In this document: in pieces, positions 13,488-25,400 of the stretch
Layout: each line of letters opens with the position of its first letter
Numbering within the stretch: the stretch's first letter is position 1
Assembly: GCF_003672135.1 (NCBI RefSeq)
Contig: NC_039511.1
Span: 336,464 to 400,463, forward strand
Direction: 5' to 3'
DNA length: 64,000 bases
DNA from: Ooceraea biroi
Lineage: Eukaryota > Arthropoda > Insecta > Hymenoptera > Formicidae
Made by a program: the position numbers and the translations under genes
The notes under the pieces: generated by a model
Databases searched by the model: none
Seen by the model: the letters and a program-made list of their open reading frames with translations, nothing else
What the model was told of the DNA's origin: nothing

Positions 13488-13980
13488 ACCCAAAAAATGT
13501 ATAAAAACCATACTGAAACTATAAAAGTAGTTTTTTATTTATAGTTATACTTTTAAAAGCATTTAGATTTAGATTTATAATTTATATTTATATTTATGTT
13601 TGTAAGTGAATAATAAAAATATTATTTTTGAATTTTTATTCCAAAATCTTCATTGTACTCAGATTGGTGAAAATTGACAATAGTGACATAACTTCAAGAT
13701 TTGAAATAATAATTGCCAAACATGCTTTTTTTCCTAACAAGAACATTACATTTTTACTTATGTTGTATTTTAAAAGCTATTTTGGTAACAAGAATGTCAT
13801 AAGAGGGGTGGTTTTCGGATTATAAGAGAATCCACAGTACCGATTAAATCCATTATAATACTTTTTTCTTTCTACTATGTTACGTTACTTTATTCAATCA
13901 TGCCAATACGGTATTTTAAAATTCTCGTAGACAGTTATAACGATTCAAAACTTTAAATCGTGTCTCCTGAAAAATCACAA

Positions 13981-14020
13981 GTTTTGAGTTATGTCATTGT
14001 TGTAGCAAATGAGCGATATA
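13981..14020 (-). repeat. Right terminal inverted repeat of the Sola-like element
   Basis: Reverse complement of the left end, reading gttttgagttatgtcattg into ...gagcgatata. It runs directly into a (TA)n microsatellite. Confidence 0.85.
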
Positions 14021-15300
14021 TATATATATATATATATATTACCAATATGAGGGCGAGCCAGCTTAATGTCAAGTTAGATCCCTCTCTCCCATGTCAAATG
14101 CGAATTTTAACAAAACAATTGAAGCAGCAAAATTGAAAACAGAGCAATAATAAATTAGCCCAACAAGTTAGCACTAAATTTTGTGCAATGTGTGCGAACT
14201 AGTTTTGTGATATTAAAAGTTTCAGCTTAATATGGATAAAATTGTTCAAGAATTGGTCATTCTTGTCGGTACGAAAAGATAAGAGTATGCACAATCGTAC
14301 TCTTCGGCAAAAGTCAACTCAGATAACCATCGCAAATAGACTGTCTCGAAATTTCCACTTTGTGCTTCTTCCGTGATCGTGAACTTCCAGGGCAGACGAT
14401 CACGTACCCTTTATGGTCACTAAATGAATCCCATCCGTAGCCCCTTTCACGGTATCTCTTCTATACCCTCGGAAGAACTCTCGAAAGCGGCCTCCTACCT
14501 CCTGGTAGGATAACTTCCCACCCACTCGAGCCTCAGCCGAAGCTTTCTCCACTATTCCTACGGGATATTTCTTTTTTCCCTCGTCGGAAGATTTTCTTCG
14601 CGAAATTAAAACCTAAGGGCTTTTAATTAGATACGTAAAGAAACAAACGTTTGTAAAAGAAAGCGAAATGATAGAGATTCTTACTGATGATAGACAGACA
14701 TCGAGTTCTTACAGGTAAACTACCGGCCACAATTCTAAGATATTTCATACTTGAATTTCTTCAGTAATCGAAAAGTGCTCGAAAAATTGAATAATTAGAT
14801 TATTATAAACATTTACATGACATAGTATCATTATATACAATGCGGATTTTAACACAAAATAAATAAAAGAAAAATAAAAACTAAATTCTAATTTAAATAT
14901 TTTTAAAAGATCAATAATGAATAATTAAAAAATAATTAAAAAATTCCAGCAAAAATAATAAGTTAAAAATAATTTTCTAGTAGTATTTTCGAGTAATATT
15001 CGCATCAACATTAACATTTTTAAACCTATCGCATCTACAACATGGTACAACATTTTCTGATACGCTCGGCCAGTATACCTAATTAAATCTTAGGAGTGAA
15101 AACTTTCTCTTTCTCTCAAAATGAACATTGATACGAGGAAGGAAAGAATATTCATCATCGTCATCGCCGAATCGCGCACATCCAGACGCCAGCGGCATTC
15201 TTAAAAGGGAGCGAGTAAAAGGGGCAATCGCGCTGCGCGCTTCGTCCTCACAGTCGCAGCCGCAGTGCACACCGCCGCGCCGCAGTGCTGTAACTCACGC
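14021..15300. other. Intergenic, AT-rich with a TA microsatellite at the start
   Basis: Begins with (TA)n to about 14040 beside the transposon end. The rest is AT-rich with a modest CpG block near 14380-14560. No gene, RNA gene or transposon terminus was recognised. Confidence 0.45.
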
Positions 15301-15330
15301 GTACTCAACCCTTAAAGGCACTGTGCCTTC

Positions 15331-15338
15331 TATATAAG
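15331..15338 (+). promoter_or_regulatory. Candidate TATA box (tatataag)
   Basis: A tatataag motif sits at the downstream edge of a CpG-rich block (15160-15300) and is followed by a G-rich stretch and a GC-rich hairpin (about 15374-15390, ggtcgcg...cgcgacc). This resembles a focused insect core promoter on the + strand, with a start expected near 15365. No coding exon can be assigned downstream; only short frames are open to 15664. Confidence 0.3.
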
Positions 15339-15763
15339 GGGGCAGAGAGCGCAGGGGTAGTGGTGATTAAACGGTCGCGTTTCGCGACCACCCCTTTTCT
15401 TCGAGGGCGACATCTCCGCGGGGTAAACAAAAAAAAGCGATCCACACTCTCTCGCTCCGATTCTAAGCTGGGAAAAACTTGCTTCGACCTCCGCCATTGA
15501 AGACAACACCGAGAGTGATCCGACGCGCTTCGAGTCGGATCATTAAGCTCGAAAATTATGGCGCACCGCCCATGGGCGTTGTCGAATTACGACGCTTCGA
15601 AGTTCGGGAAGCTCCACTCGACGAACATAACGCTTGTCCATCGTGGGAACGGAACCTTCACTAATTTTCATCGACGCATCTCAAATCAGGGTTACTTAAT
15701 TGCGTTAATGCGAGATTGAAACTGCATCTTGAATTAATTGTATAATTTAGGCCTTGAGTGCAA

Positions 15764-15806
15764 TTTGTATGTATTTGTATGTATTTGTATGTATTTGTAT
15801 GTATTT
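15764..15806. repeat. 10-bp tandem repeat (gtatttgtat)
   Basis: A little over four consecutive perfect copies of a 10-bp unit. It is a simple minisatellite with no associated gene. Confidence 0.9.
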
Positions 15807-15809
15807 AAG

Positions 15810-17150
15810 GCTGTCACTATATTTGAAAACGATGCAGATCTCTCCAATATATCCGTTTTAGAAAAATAATGGAAACGCTAAAAAAACTTCTAAAGTGCAA
15901 TCGCAACAGATATTGACATCACCAATGAATAGTGATCTCGTGTCAAATAAAAGCACTTACGCCTATCCTAATTTAATACAATTCCAAACCGAAATTCTTG
16001 TGTATGTACATCATTTTTATTCAAATATAGATAAATGAAATACTAATTGTAAGTTAAATTAATTATTAATATTTGAGAGAAAGAGAGAGAGAGAGACTTT
16101 TTCTGTGAGCGTACACGAATTTCTTCATTTACATTTTCATTTCATCTATATTTTAATATTTATTCCAAATAAAGTTATTTTCTAAATGTTCTCTTTGTTT
16201 TCTTTAAATGTGTTCATAGACGAGTTTGTGTTTTACAACTAAAATAATAGACTAACATACACAGTTGCGTTATATAATACATGCACATATTCCTGAGGCG
16301 GTTGTTTTAAAAAATATTTTATACCATATGTACTTTGCATGTGTGCTATGGTTATAAAACATTATACATGCGCATTCCTTGAAATCGCAAGTGCGTGACG
16401 AAGAAACCAGTTAAATTTTCTAGAAGGCTACCTGATCAATGGAAGAGCAACATAATAGGGATGTAAGATTATGCACGGTACATCGCTATGTGTGTGCGCG
16501 CTTCCGCCGTGAATTCACTTCGACTTCACTATCGAAGAATTCGCGAATACATTTCCGTTTCTGCGGTTGCCCACGGATCCATTCATCGCCCGGTCTTACT
16601 CTCTCGACAAGCTTTTCCGCGCGAGGTCACGAGCGACGTAATAGCAAACGAAGAGGTGCGCCTATTTTAGAAATTGCCGAGAGAAATTCGCGGCAAAATT
16701 GCGAGCGACTCACGTGAGGCTCGATGACTTACGCCGGTCTGCGATGCTCTGAATCCTATCGTTGAAAGGAATCTCCTGGCTCGAGTTACGGCCAGTCACA
16801 CGGGCGAGAAATGATTCTCATGGGAAAGTAGACAATCCCAAATTAACAGTGATAATACACATTCACGTAATGCGTAAATAATAATGACGAGTGAGCGGCG
16901 GTATTTCGTGAATAATGATTATTCTGTATTACTACTAATAATAAATAAACTATCTAAGAATTATTACTAATAGATATATTACTGGTAATTTATAAGAATA
17001 TATAATAAGTAGAATATCATGTAATATAATGTAGGTTGCTATTTTTTCCACAAGTGCGAAAGAGAACGTGCAAAAGGCTCTACTATAAAACAGTTTTAAA
17101 TAGTATACATATATATACACAATATTTAAATTATATATGCAATTTTCTAT
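15810..17150. other. Intergenic DNA with a CpG block
   Basis: AT-rich flanks surround a CpG-enriched block (about 16440-16800) with overlapping short frames on one strand and no domain. A short (GA)n run lies near 16078-16095. Nothing else was recognised. Confidence 0.45.
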
Positions 17151-17154
17151 TATA

Positions 17155-17515
17155 TATACAAGATGTCTCAAAAGAAAAAGTCAACATTCTGAAAAGTGGT
17201 AGTATCGGTCATTTTCACATTCAAATAGCTCCATCTCGAAAACCGTTCAGAATAGAACGTTTTTCGTTTAAACAGGGTGTCCCGTAATAATCGCCTAACC
17301 TCTCGTATGCCAATAGAGCAGATCGAGATGAACATGAAAATTGCGAAATCGCAAAATGGTATATGGGACTTTTCTGTTCATCTCGATCTGCTCTATTGGC
17401 ATACGAGAGGTTAGGCGATTATTACGGGACACCCTGCATAAAAATTTTTGCTTAAAATGACGGATATCATCATCTCCTAGAATATTGACTTTTCCTCCTG
17501 AGATATCCTGGTGTA
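17155..17515. mobile_element. Outer hairpin (MITE-like) element, interrupted
   Basis: The left arm from about 17157 (caagatgtctcaaaag...) and the right arm ending near 17513 are imperfect inverted repeats over about 55 bp. Shared blocks include aaaagtcaa.attct and a ccgtcatttt/cggtcatttt core. Both ends abut TA. A second, perfect hairpin element (17273-17436) lies inside; without it the outer element would be about 195 bp. No coding sequence. Confidence 0.65.
17273..17436. mobile_element. Perfect 62-bp-arm foldback element nested in another
   Basis: Arms 17273-17334 and 17375-17436 are exact reverse complements (62 bp each), separated by a 40-bp loop that itself holds ttgcgaaatcgcaa. The termini read CAGGGTGTCCCG and CGGGACACCCTG. 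Arms without a single mismatch indicate a recent insertion or ongoing gene conversion. No target duplication is obvious (left flank tttaaa, right flank cataaa). Confidence 0.85.
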
Positions 17516-17519
17516 CAGT

Positions 17520-20020
17520 ATTTATAGAGCATCAATATAGACCAACATTATCAATATATGAAAAAAAGATTATGATTCTCAAACCCTGCAGTGTACCAAG
17601 ATTAAATATTCAATACGATCCGATCAATCTTTGGACAATTTCAGCTCCGCGTGCTAAATTGCAGAATGATCGCCAAATGTTACACGGACGGACACGTCAA
17701 ATCCAATGATGTCGTATTTGCGGAATACCTACAATCCTAAGTCGATCTTATAAATACCCGAAATTCCATCTCGCGATTCCAACGATCCGTATCGCAACCC
17801 CATATACGCGACCGAGTTTCGCCGCAAATTCCATCTCGCGACGAATTATTGCATACACCCTTGACGTCACAATGCAACGTCAAGTCGCAGTTAAATCTCC
17901 CCGAACCCTCTTTCCCTTTCGCATGCTTGTAATCATACCTTTCTCTCCATCGAACATCATCCCCCATCGATTTTGGCGTGTCGCGCTATTACCACCAGAC
18001 AGAGTCACAATTTCAAACGATTGTTCACAATATTATTACGGTTCACACTTGACTCTCACGATTCGCAACACTACTTGCACTCACCGTCATGGGAGCGCAA
18101 CAAACGACATAAAACACCCACACACAACGGTAGCTCGAACGAGACTGAGCCGCCGCTGCCGGCTATCGCGAGTCGCGACGACGAGCGACGAAGGTGGGCG
18201 ACCGACAGGGCCGTAGGGAAAGGGCGCCCCTGGTCCCGAATATCCCCACCACTCGATATCCATGCGATGCATCCCGAAGAAGTATCGACACCGAGGGAAT
18301 GTCTTCTCGAATTTTTACCGGATTTTTACGAAATACAACGGATCAACTGAACATTTTTCCTTATCTAAATGCTTAGTACACGTCATAATATCTCAATGTA
18401 TTTAAATTTATCAAATAACATATATTTTCCAATATGCGGGCGCGCGCATGCACGCGCTCTTTCCCCTCTCCACGCATACGCACACGCACACGCACACGCA
18501 CACGCACAAAGAGGATGTTCAGAGCTAAATTTATATGTATGTAATAGAGTCGAGTAAATAAAACAAGTTAATATAAATGTCCTATGTCCACAAATATTTT
18601 AGAATTATAAACTTCCAAAAACTCATTAGTAGAATTATCTTGTAACTTGGTGAAATCGCTTACTCAAAAATAAATAACTCTAAATTATTGTTTATATTTT
18701 GACCTGTAAAACTTACAGAAACAAAGAACGAATTTGAAAGGGGTATTCAAAATGCATTTACCACAATTTCTAATAGGGCAAGATCATTCGAAAGAGCTCG
18801 AACTGTCATTAAGTCGACGAATACAAGTCTGCATTCTTGCAGGAGAAAAAACTTTTGAGTAGCTATTGTTACTGTAACAATAGTAAAATCAGTCACGAAT
18901 CAAAACATTTAAACATTAATGCAGTTATTTTTTTCTGAGCGATTCTTAAGCGATTTCATCTAATAAATAATAAAAATAATTCTGCTAGCGATTTTTTGAA
19001 CGCTTATAGTTTTAAGCATTTTTTAAGTTTAACAAGTTTTTTAATGAAGCAATTTTTAAAGCACTTTTATATGAACTTTTCTCGCTTATTCGACCTTGAA
19101 CCTTTTGTCTTGCGATTTTTCTCATTGTTGCGTCAAAGTTGACTATTTAATATGTAGATATATTCGAATAAGCATCTGTTTGTTTATCTACATTAATTTA
19201 TCAGACTCGATCTATATTCTTACAAAAAAAGGAATTAAGTAGTAATATTATAACATAGTATTTTTTAAAAATATATAAAAATATCTTTTTAGCATAATTA
19301 AACAATTGAATATAACGCCCATAGGAACCACGAATAATACTCTTATTTTTCGTTTTTAGTTTGTAATGTGAATTGTCACATATATCCGTTATTAACATAT
19401 ATTACTAAAAATACTAAAGAAAACAGGACGAATACATGTTACAACCCAATACATAAATTTGCGTCTTGATATATTTATATATAAACAACACTGGCATTTT
19501 AAACGGTCATCCATGTAGTCACCCGAAATATCCACACCTACATTCTCTTCGTCCCTTTAATTGCAACAATAACAAGCAATAAATCATGTATCGCCCACAC
19601 GATTCCACGCAGTTACGTCGTAGTTACGTTGGTTCATCCGTTCGGGTATGTGCGCAATCGCTATCAGAGAGAAAGAAAGAGACAGAAAGGGCAGAGAGAG
19701 AGAGAGATCCGTAAAAAATTTACTATAAAATCCATGTGAGCCCTCGTTACTGCACGCGATGTGACTCTGTTAAAGGGATCATCCGGGGACAACCCTCTCG
19801 GGTGGTTTGACGGTACCGCCCTTCTTCGAAGAGAGTGGCGTTCAGGCGCTAACTCCATGCACCCCGGATTAGCACACAGCTGGCCGAGTTGCATTCGTGA
19901 TATTTCGATGAAGCGGAAAATCAAGGTTCTCCTGCCGTATAGAATGAATTCAGGCTTGCTCACGGGACTTCAAACATTGTGCGAGAAAATAAAAACAGCA
20001 TGAGAAAATTTTTAACCTAC
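17520..20020. other. Intergenic DNA
   Basis: A mildly CpG-rich block (about 17740-18340) carries several overlapping short frames on both strands but no domain; a phrase around aaattccatctcgcga occurs twice there. The rest is AT-rich. A 107-bp stretch around 19760-19960 is GC-richer and open on both strands (80 and 99 codons), without a recognised product. Confidence 0.4.
18479..18508. repeat. (ACGCAC)n microsatellite
   Basis: Five copies of a 6-bp acgcac unit just after a CG-rich patch. Simple repeat. Confidence 0.9.
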
Positions 20021-20023
20021 GCC

Positions 20024-20178
20024 TCTGTCCAGGCTTTGGTGCAATTTAATAAAATTTAATTCTGCAACAACATCTCTTGGTGAGTCTTTGTGTTATAAAG
20101 CTTGACATTTCAACTATGACCACTCAAAATTTAAGGCGCATTTCTGCACCATTAACTTTGCCATTGAGCCTGGACAGA
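20024..20178. mobile_element. Small inverted-repeat element, ~155 bp
   Basis: The ends are a 12-bp inverted repeat (tctgtccaggct at 20024 and its complement ending at 20178). An imperfect inner pairing around tggtgcaattta and the ggtgcagaaatg complement supports a MITE-like structure. No target duplication could be fixed and there is no ORF. Confidence 0.5.
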
Positions 20179-20179
20179 C

Positions 20180-22345
20180 TTATTTCATGCAAACGTTGAT
20201 TAGAGGAATGATTTAAAACTGAATTGTTTTAATGAATTGAAAGAATCGCAAGAAATATTTCAAAGAATTATTTTAAGAATATTTTCGTAGTTACGTAAAA
20301 TGTTTTATTGTGGTCTATATATATTTGCCAACTGCGCGCACGTGTGGATGCGTGTAATTTATATCTATTAAAGTAATTTATATATCTATAACGTTACTAC
20401 TTTGGAACAGCGAGTTGTAAGATTTTCAGGTCACTCAATACTTATTAAAAAGTAATATTATTTTCGTCGAGATTTTCTCTCTCTCTCTTTCTCTCTCTCT
20501 CTCAATCTTTCATTTTTCATTGAGTCTTTAGATAACGAGTTCATTAAGCTTTCAAATCCTCGACATTTTAGATTATTGATCTAATTATCACACACAAGTA
20601 TGCACCATAGTATCCCAGCATCGTAGCATATGAAGTAGATGTATTGCAGACAAAACACAAATACTGCGTCAGGAATTCCCCTCTGTTTAGTACATTAATT
20701 AGATCCAGCGTTATATTACGGTAGTTCGCGTGCCACACATAATTTGATCAATACTCATTATACAATAATCATTAATATATAGATTAATATACAGATGAAC
20801 ATTAGAGTATTTTCATATTTCCTAAAAAACTTTGCTTGTGTTTCTATTTTCACATAAGTTTTCTTCTCTTCTCTGATAAAATATGATATTATCTATTTAA
20901 TTTCCGTATTTATTATTCTATTAGTGTAATAATTATTTATTTGTCCCCTAAACTTAAATAAACTTAGAATATATATATACGACTTTGAATTTGCTGCCTA
21001 TTACCCTTACATCTTTGCAAAATGTAACTTTTGGCCAAGTCGTTCACGCGATAATAAATTAATCAAAGATAGTTGAAAGTTCGACGCGACAGGCGAAATC
21101 GTGCCAGATTTGAATACCCTTTGTTGTGTCTGTCTGATAGTTCTGTAGAAAATAGAAAAATAAAACGCATCCACGCACTTTGTCAACTTGCGCCAGCCAT
21201 GTCATTCTGAAATTACTCATGATTGATCGACTATTAATTTTTTATCTAATAACGAAGAGTGGCACGAGTTGATAATGGACGCAGGCCAGTTAAAGCGCAT
21301 AGCATTATCGAAGTTTCACTAAACTGATTACACTCGTAGTAAATTTAACGTAATATTGTATTATCCAGTTGAAATAAAATTCGCTTATTTGAAAAAATAA
21401 TGAAGCTTTTGCACGTTTTCAACGTAAATTTATCTTATTTGAAGATTACTACCCGTTTAATATTATTCGCATTACCAAAAAGTAAAATAATAACATCAAG
21501 CTATGAATTTAATGATATAATTTTCATTAAAAGATTATTAAAATACGCTATTTAGTAAATCATTGAGTTATTAAAAAATCAGTGTCGAAATATTTAAACA
21601 CAGGTTATGACCGATATTATACTTGAAAATGATATCGGAGAAATACTGAAATATTTCTCAATAAATTAATATAAAAAATATATAACAGCACAATTAACAA
21701 ATACGTATTATTTCCTGCACCTAATAACTATAAAACAATTTTCACATTTAATTATTTAAGAAAATTACATCGATTAAATTTTCATTGTTTTACATCATAT
21801 ATCAAGTACATAACGGTAACTTGATAACAATAGAATTACATAAATTGGCTATCCTTAATATTTTCGCAACTCGATGAAATTTATTTCGCCGTATACACTA
21901 TTATTTAACATGCTTTCTCCATTGGCTTGCATTTGTCCACATAAAGAACACTGTTTTTCAATATAAAAAACATTCCACCGCCATCAAACGGCTTTTATGA
22001 GAATCGTAAAACCATGTATGCAACGCTGGAATGTTGCGCATCGTAAATATCTAGTTCACGTTTACGTTTAAAAAGAATACATTGAAAAGAAGATCGAAAA
22101 GAACAGTTGCAGAATGTAATAACACGAACTAACGAAACCTTGATAAATATTCATGAGAGCAACAAAAATCAACTGAAAATTTGCGTATCCATACTCTTTT
22201 TTGGCGTATTGTCGTATATTCGTTTTCTTCTAAGGAAATAAATTTTTGTTGTGATTTATTTAAGTTAATAATATTTCGGCAATGTCCAATTGGAATCTGT
22301 AAGATGTCGTTTCGAACTTACTAAATTAAAACGCAATTGTGAAAT
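20180..22345. other. Intergenic, strongly AT-rich
   Basis: Contains a (CT)n run near 20475-20503. No ORF of note, RNA gene or transposon terminus was recognised. It may be intronic or regulatory DNA of a gene outside the window, but nothing here shows that. Confidence 0.45.
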
Positions 22346-22348
22346 ATA

Positions 22349-22470
22349 TTGGGTCGACCGGAAAGTCCGTGCGGATTTTTTAGCAAAATCCAAACGCGAA
22401 ATCGCTTTGTACTAAGAATTAATACCTGAATTTTGCTAAAAAATGCGTACGGGCTTTCCAGTTAACCCAA
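22349..22470. mobile_element. Mariner-derived MITE, 122 bp
   Basis: TA-flanked element (TA at 22347-22348 and 22471-22472) whose two ends are imperfect inverted repeats of about 45 bp. They begin TTGGGTcgaCcGGAAAGTcC, the signature of mariner terminal repeats, and continue through a shared ttttttagcaaaat block. Only about 30 bp separates the arms, so it is a deletion derivative carrying both ends and no transposase. Some arm mismatches suggest moderate age. Confidence 0.85.
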
Positions 22471-22472
22471 TA

Positions 22473-25400
22473 TATATTTTGTTGTTAAATGCAGACTATG
22501 CACAAATTCTATCGTGAAACTTACTATTGTGTCGTTCTCTCTACAACAATTAATTAATTAATTAATATAAAAAATATGCTATCATGTATGTTCTGCTTGA
22601 AAAAATAGTGCACATGGTATTCTAGGATTAAACATTTCAGAATTGGCAACGATAAATCGAACTTATCGCAATTCGGAGCCTATCGGCACACACATGTTTG
22701 GCCACATGGCAGTGACAGAAGTGTATCCGCAGACGTCGTAAAATTCATATTTATCCTGGCTGGCGTCCAGCGCGCGGAAGCTGCGCCAGCTTTTCCGCGG
22801 AAAATGCTGCGCGTAGCATGATTATATTGTTCCGGAAGCGGCCGACCTGCCGTTCCATCATCCCGTCGCCGTTTTCCGCGCTCCTTTGCAACCGCGAATT
22901 AAATGAAGGCGCATATAAGAGGTCTGCAGTAAAATTGACTCGCTCGTCAAAAATCTGAAATGTCTTAAATTCTGCAAGGTATTCGCGATCAGAGGTATTT
23001 ACTTTTGGTTGTCGTCGTACGCGCGCAAAATATATTCCGTACAAACTACGAAATAACAAAAATAAATACACAATTATCTTGGAACTATCAAAGCAAAAGA
23101 AAAGGAAAGAAAAAGCTTTCAGTACCTACATAACGTGAATAAAGTGCAAATTGTAAATGTACTAGCTGTCAATAGTACGAGAAACGAAAATATATGGCAA
23201 ACAAATTGGTGCATAAATAATTGCGGTGGCAATTATGCATAAAATGGACAACCTCACGGATTCACTTTATGCATAATTGTCACATTTGTTGTTTGATAAT
23301 GTTTGTTGAAATGTTATTACATCATCAAAACATATCAAAATCTTTGCAACACTATAATTGCAATTTTGAAAATTTTATAATATTGCAGTAATATAGATTT
23401 TGTATAGATTACATATACTCGTAGATAATTCTACATATAAGCTACATATAGGTTCATTAAACAAATTATATCAACCTTGTTTAATTAAAATAATTTATTT
23501 CCATTTACAATAATTACAGTTTTGATATTTTATATGTTATAAAAACTTATGACTTTTTTGCAGTCTTTTCATTACTGATTCAGGCTGATACTGGCTAATT
23601 ATAAAAACGTTGAATTAGTGTCTAAAATAGACATTGATACGAGTATCTTTTCCATTTCCAGCAAAGTCACGGTTCTGTTGCTACGTCATTATTAGATAGC
23701 GCGGTGGTATTATTGTAATTTACTGGTAGTTTCTCAAGAATCTCATTCGCTCCTAAGCATATTCTAGGATTATCAGATGTCACTAAATATATTTAACATA
23801 TATGAAATATAACTTTTCGCACCATGTCTAGAAGCTTGCCACATTTTAGTTTAATATTCATCAAGTGGCCATATTTAGAAAATTATCATAAATTCCGTCT
23901 TCACTTCAGCAAAGCATTATGAAAGGAGAGGGTCGCCTGGGAACGCGCCGGATGCACTTCGGCGATTCACCTACCCATTAGGGAGGACGAGGATGAGCGG
24001 AGAAGAGGTGCAACACCCCGGTATTGCAGTTAATTGCCGTAGTCGCTCACAGTCGGGAGAGTGCGGTTGCGGTGAAAAAAATTATTTGCGACAGCGAATT
24101 TCATGGTCAATTGAGCCGCTTTCCTTCCACAGCTCACCGGCGGTCTCTCCTCCGGATTTCGGGCGCACGTGTGAACGCGCGTACTCTACCAGAGAACAAT
24201 GTATGATTCATTTCACGGCTCGTTAGCGAACCGCGCGCGCGTTCGCTCGTTCGGCCGCGCTTGGTCGAGCATGCAGAAAGAGCGAAAGAGAAAGAGACTG
24301 CGCGCAAAAAATCCTCTTTCAGAGCTTTTTGAGTTCTCTACATCACTTATACTTCGTCAATCGGGTGCTGCACCTTGAAGAATGTCGTTTCAGACTGACC
24401 CACGCTACTAGCTACGGTTGAGACTTCGGCCGAGTAACCCAACTCGGTACGGTGGATGTGTCAATATATACTTATCCCTACTCTCCGAGTGTGCCCGTGT
24501 ACATACACACCTCTAAAAGTTGTTCTAGCTATTAGCGTGCGTGAAAAGGCGTCACGGGATGTCAAACACACATTTTCCCCCTTTTGCAATCTTAATGACC
24601 CCCAGGTAAAAATTTTTTTATTAGAATTATCGCACGACGTGGCCCACACCCCGTCTGTGTAATAATCTCTTTTAATAAGTTCGGCCATTTATGGCATCTG
24701 CGATATTCTAGATATTTGATAAAAACAATGTCCTCCTTTCATCCTTATTGTTCAACTTTTGCCAATCCTACAGGGACTAGAGTTCATGGAACCTATCGAT
24801 CGATTGCAGCAATGTTCCGTCAGTTCCGCGGCAGCAATTATGCCTCCGTTTATCGTAACTCATCGTGGAAGTACGCGGCATGGCATGTAAAGCGGAATGC
24901 TCTGTTGAACGACAACGTCAAACGCATCATAACGCGCGTGAGAGGACAACGCGTCTTTGGGCGCGCCTGCGAGCTGACGCACCCCTGCATATTTATTTCA
25001 TCGGGACCTTTTGCGGCGTAACATCCCTCGCTTGCGTACGACGACCCTCAACGAAGTCGAGCGCCTCCTACTCGCATGCTCGAGTATGCGGCTCTGACTG
25101 TTCCCTTTTTCTTTAAACAGCAGCTAGTCGCGCGTGTGCTCCCTTTTATGTAAGCACACACGCGCGGGGGTTGCCGTGAAGGATGCAATGGAAAGTGCAG
25201 AGCATGTCCAAATGAGCATCGACAATTTGCTGTGAAACTCGCATCAGTACACCGGCGCGCGGCGCGGCGGGCTTTCATGCGAATTCGCAGCATGTCAGTC
25301 GCGATTATTTAATTAATTAGCCTGTTTGATTAATCGGCTCTAGCAGACATGGGATATTCTTAACAAATCTCGCTTTGCATAAATTACGCATTTATCAATC

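Larger units (their letters stand above)
10383..14020 (+). mobile_element. Decayed DUF7869/Sola-like DNA transposon, ~3.64 kb
   Basis: About 40 bp at the left end (10383-10422, containing tatcgctcatttgctacaac) is repeated in inverted orientation at 13981-14020 with one mismatch in roughly the first 38 bp, giving clear terminal inverted repeats. Both ends lie in TA-rich DNA, and the right one runs into a (TA)n tract to 14040, so the target duplication cannot be read. The only sizeable content is a decayed transposase on the + strand. The family call rests on the protein's resemblance to the DUF7869 group of transposase-like proteins common in insect and cnidarian genomes. The link to the Sola superfamily is from general knowledge and is less certain than the transposon call. 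Confidence 0.8.

Noticed and set aside
22751..23071. 106-codon - strand ORF near a GC-rich patch
   Set aside because: Starts from a non-ATG codon and has no domain; only its last third has coding-like composition.
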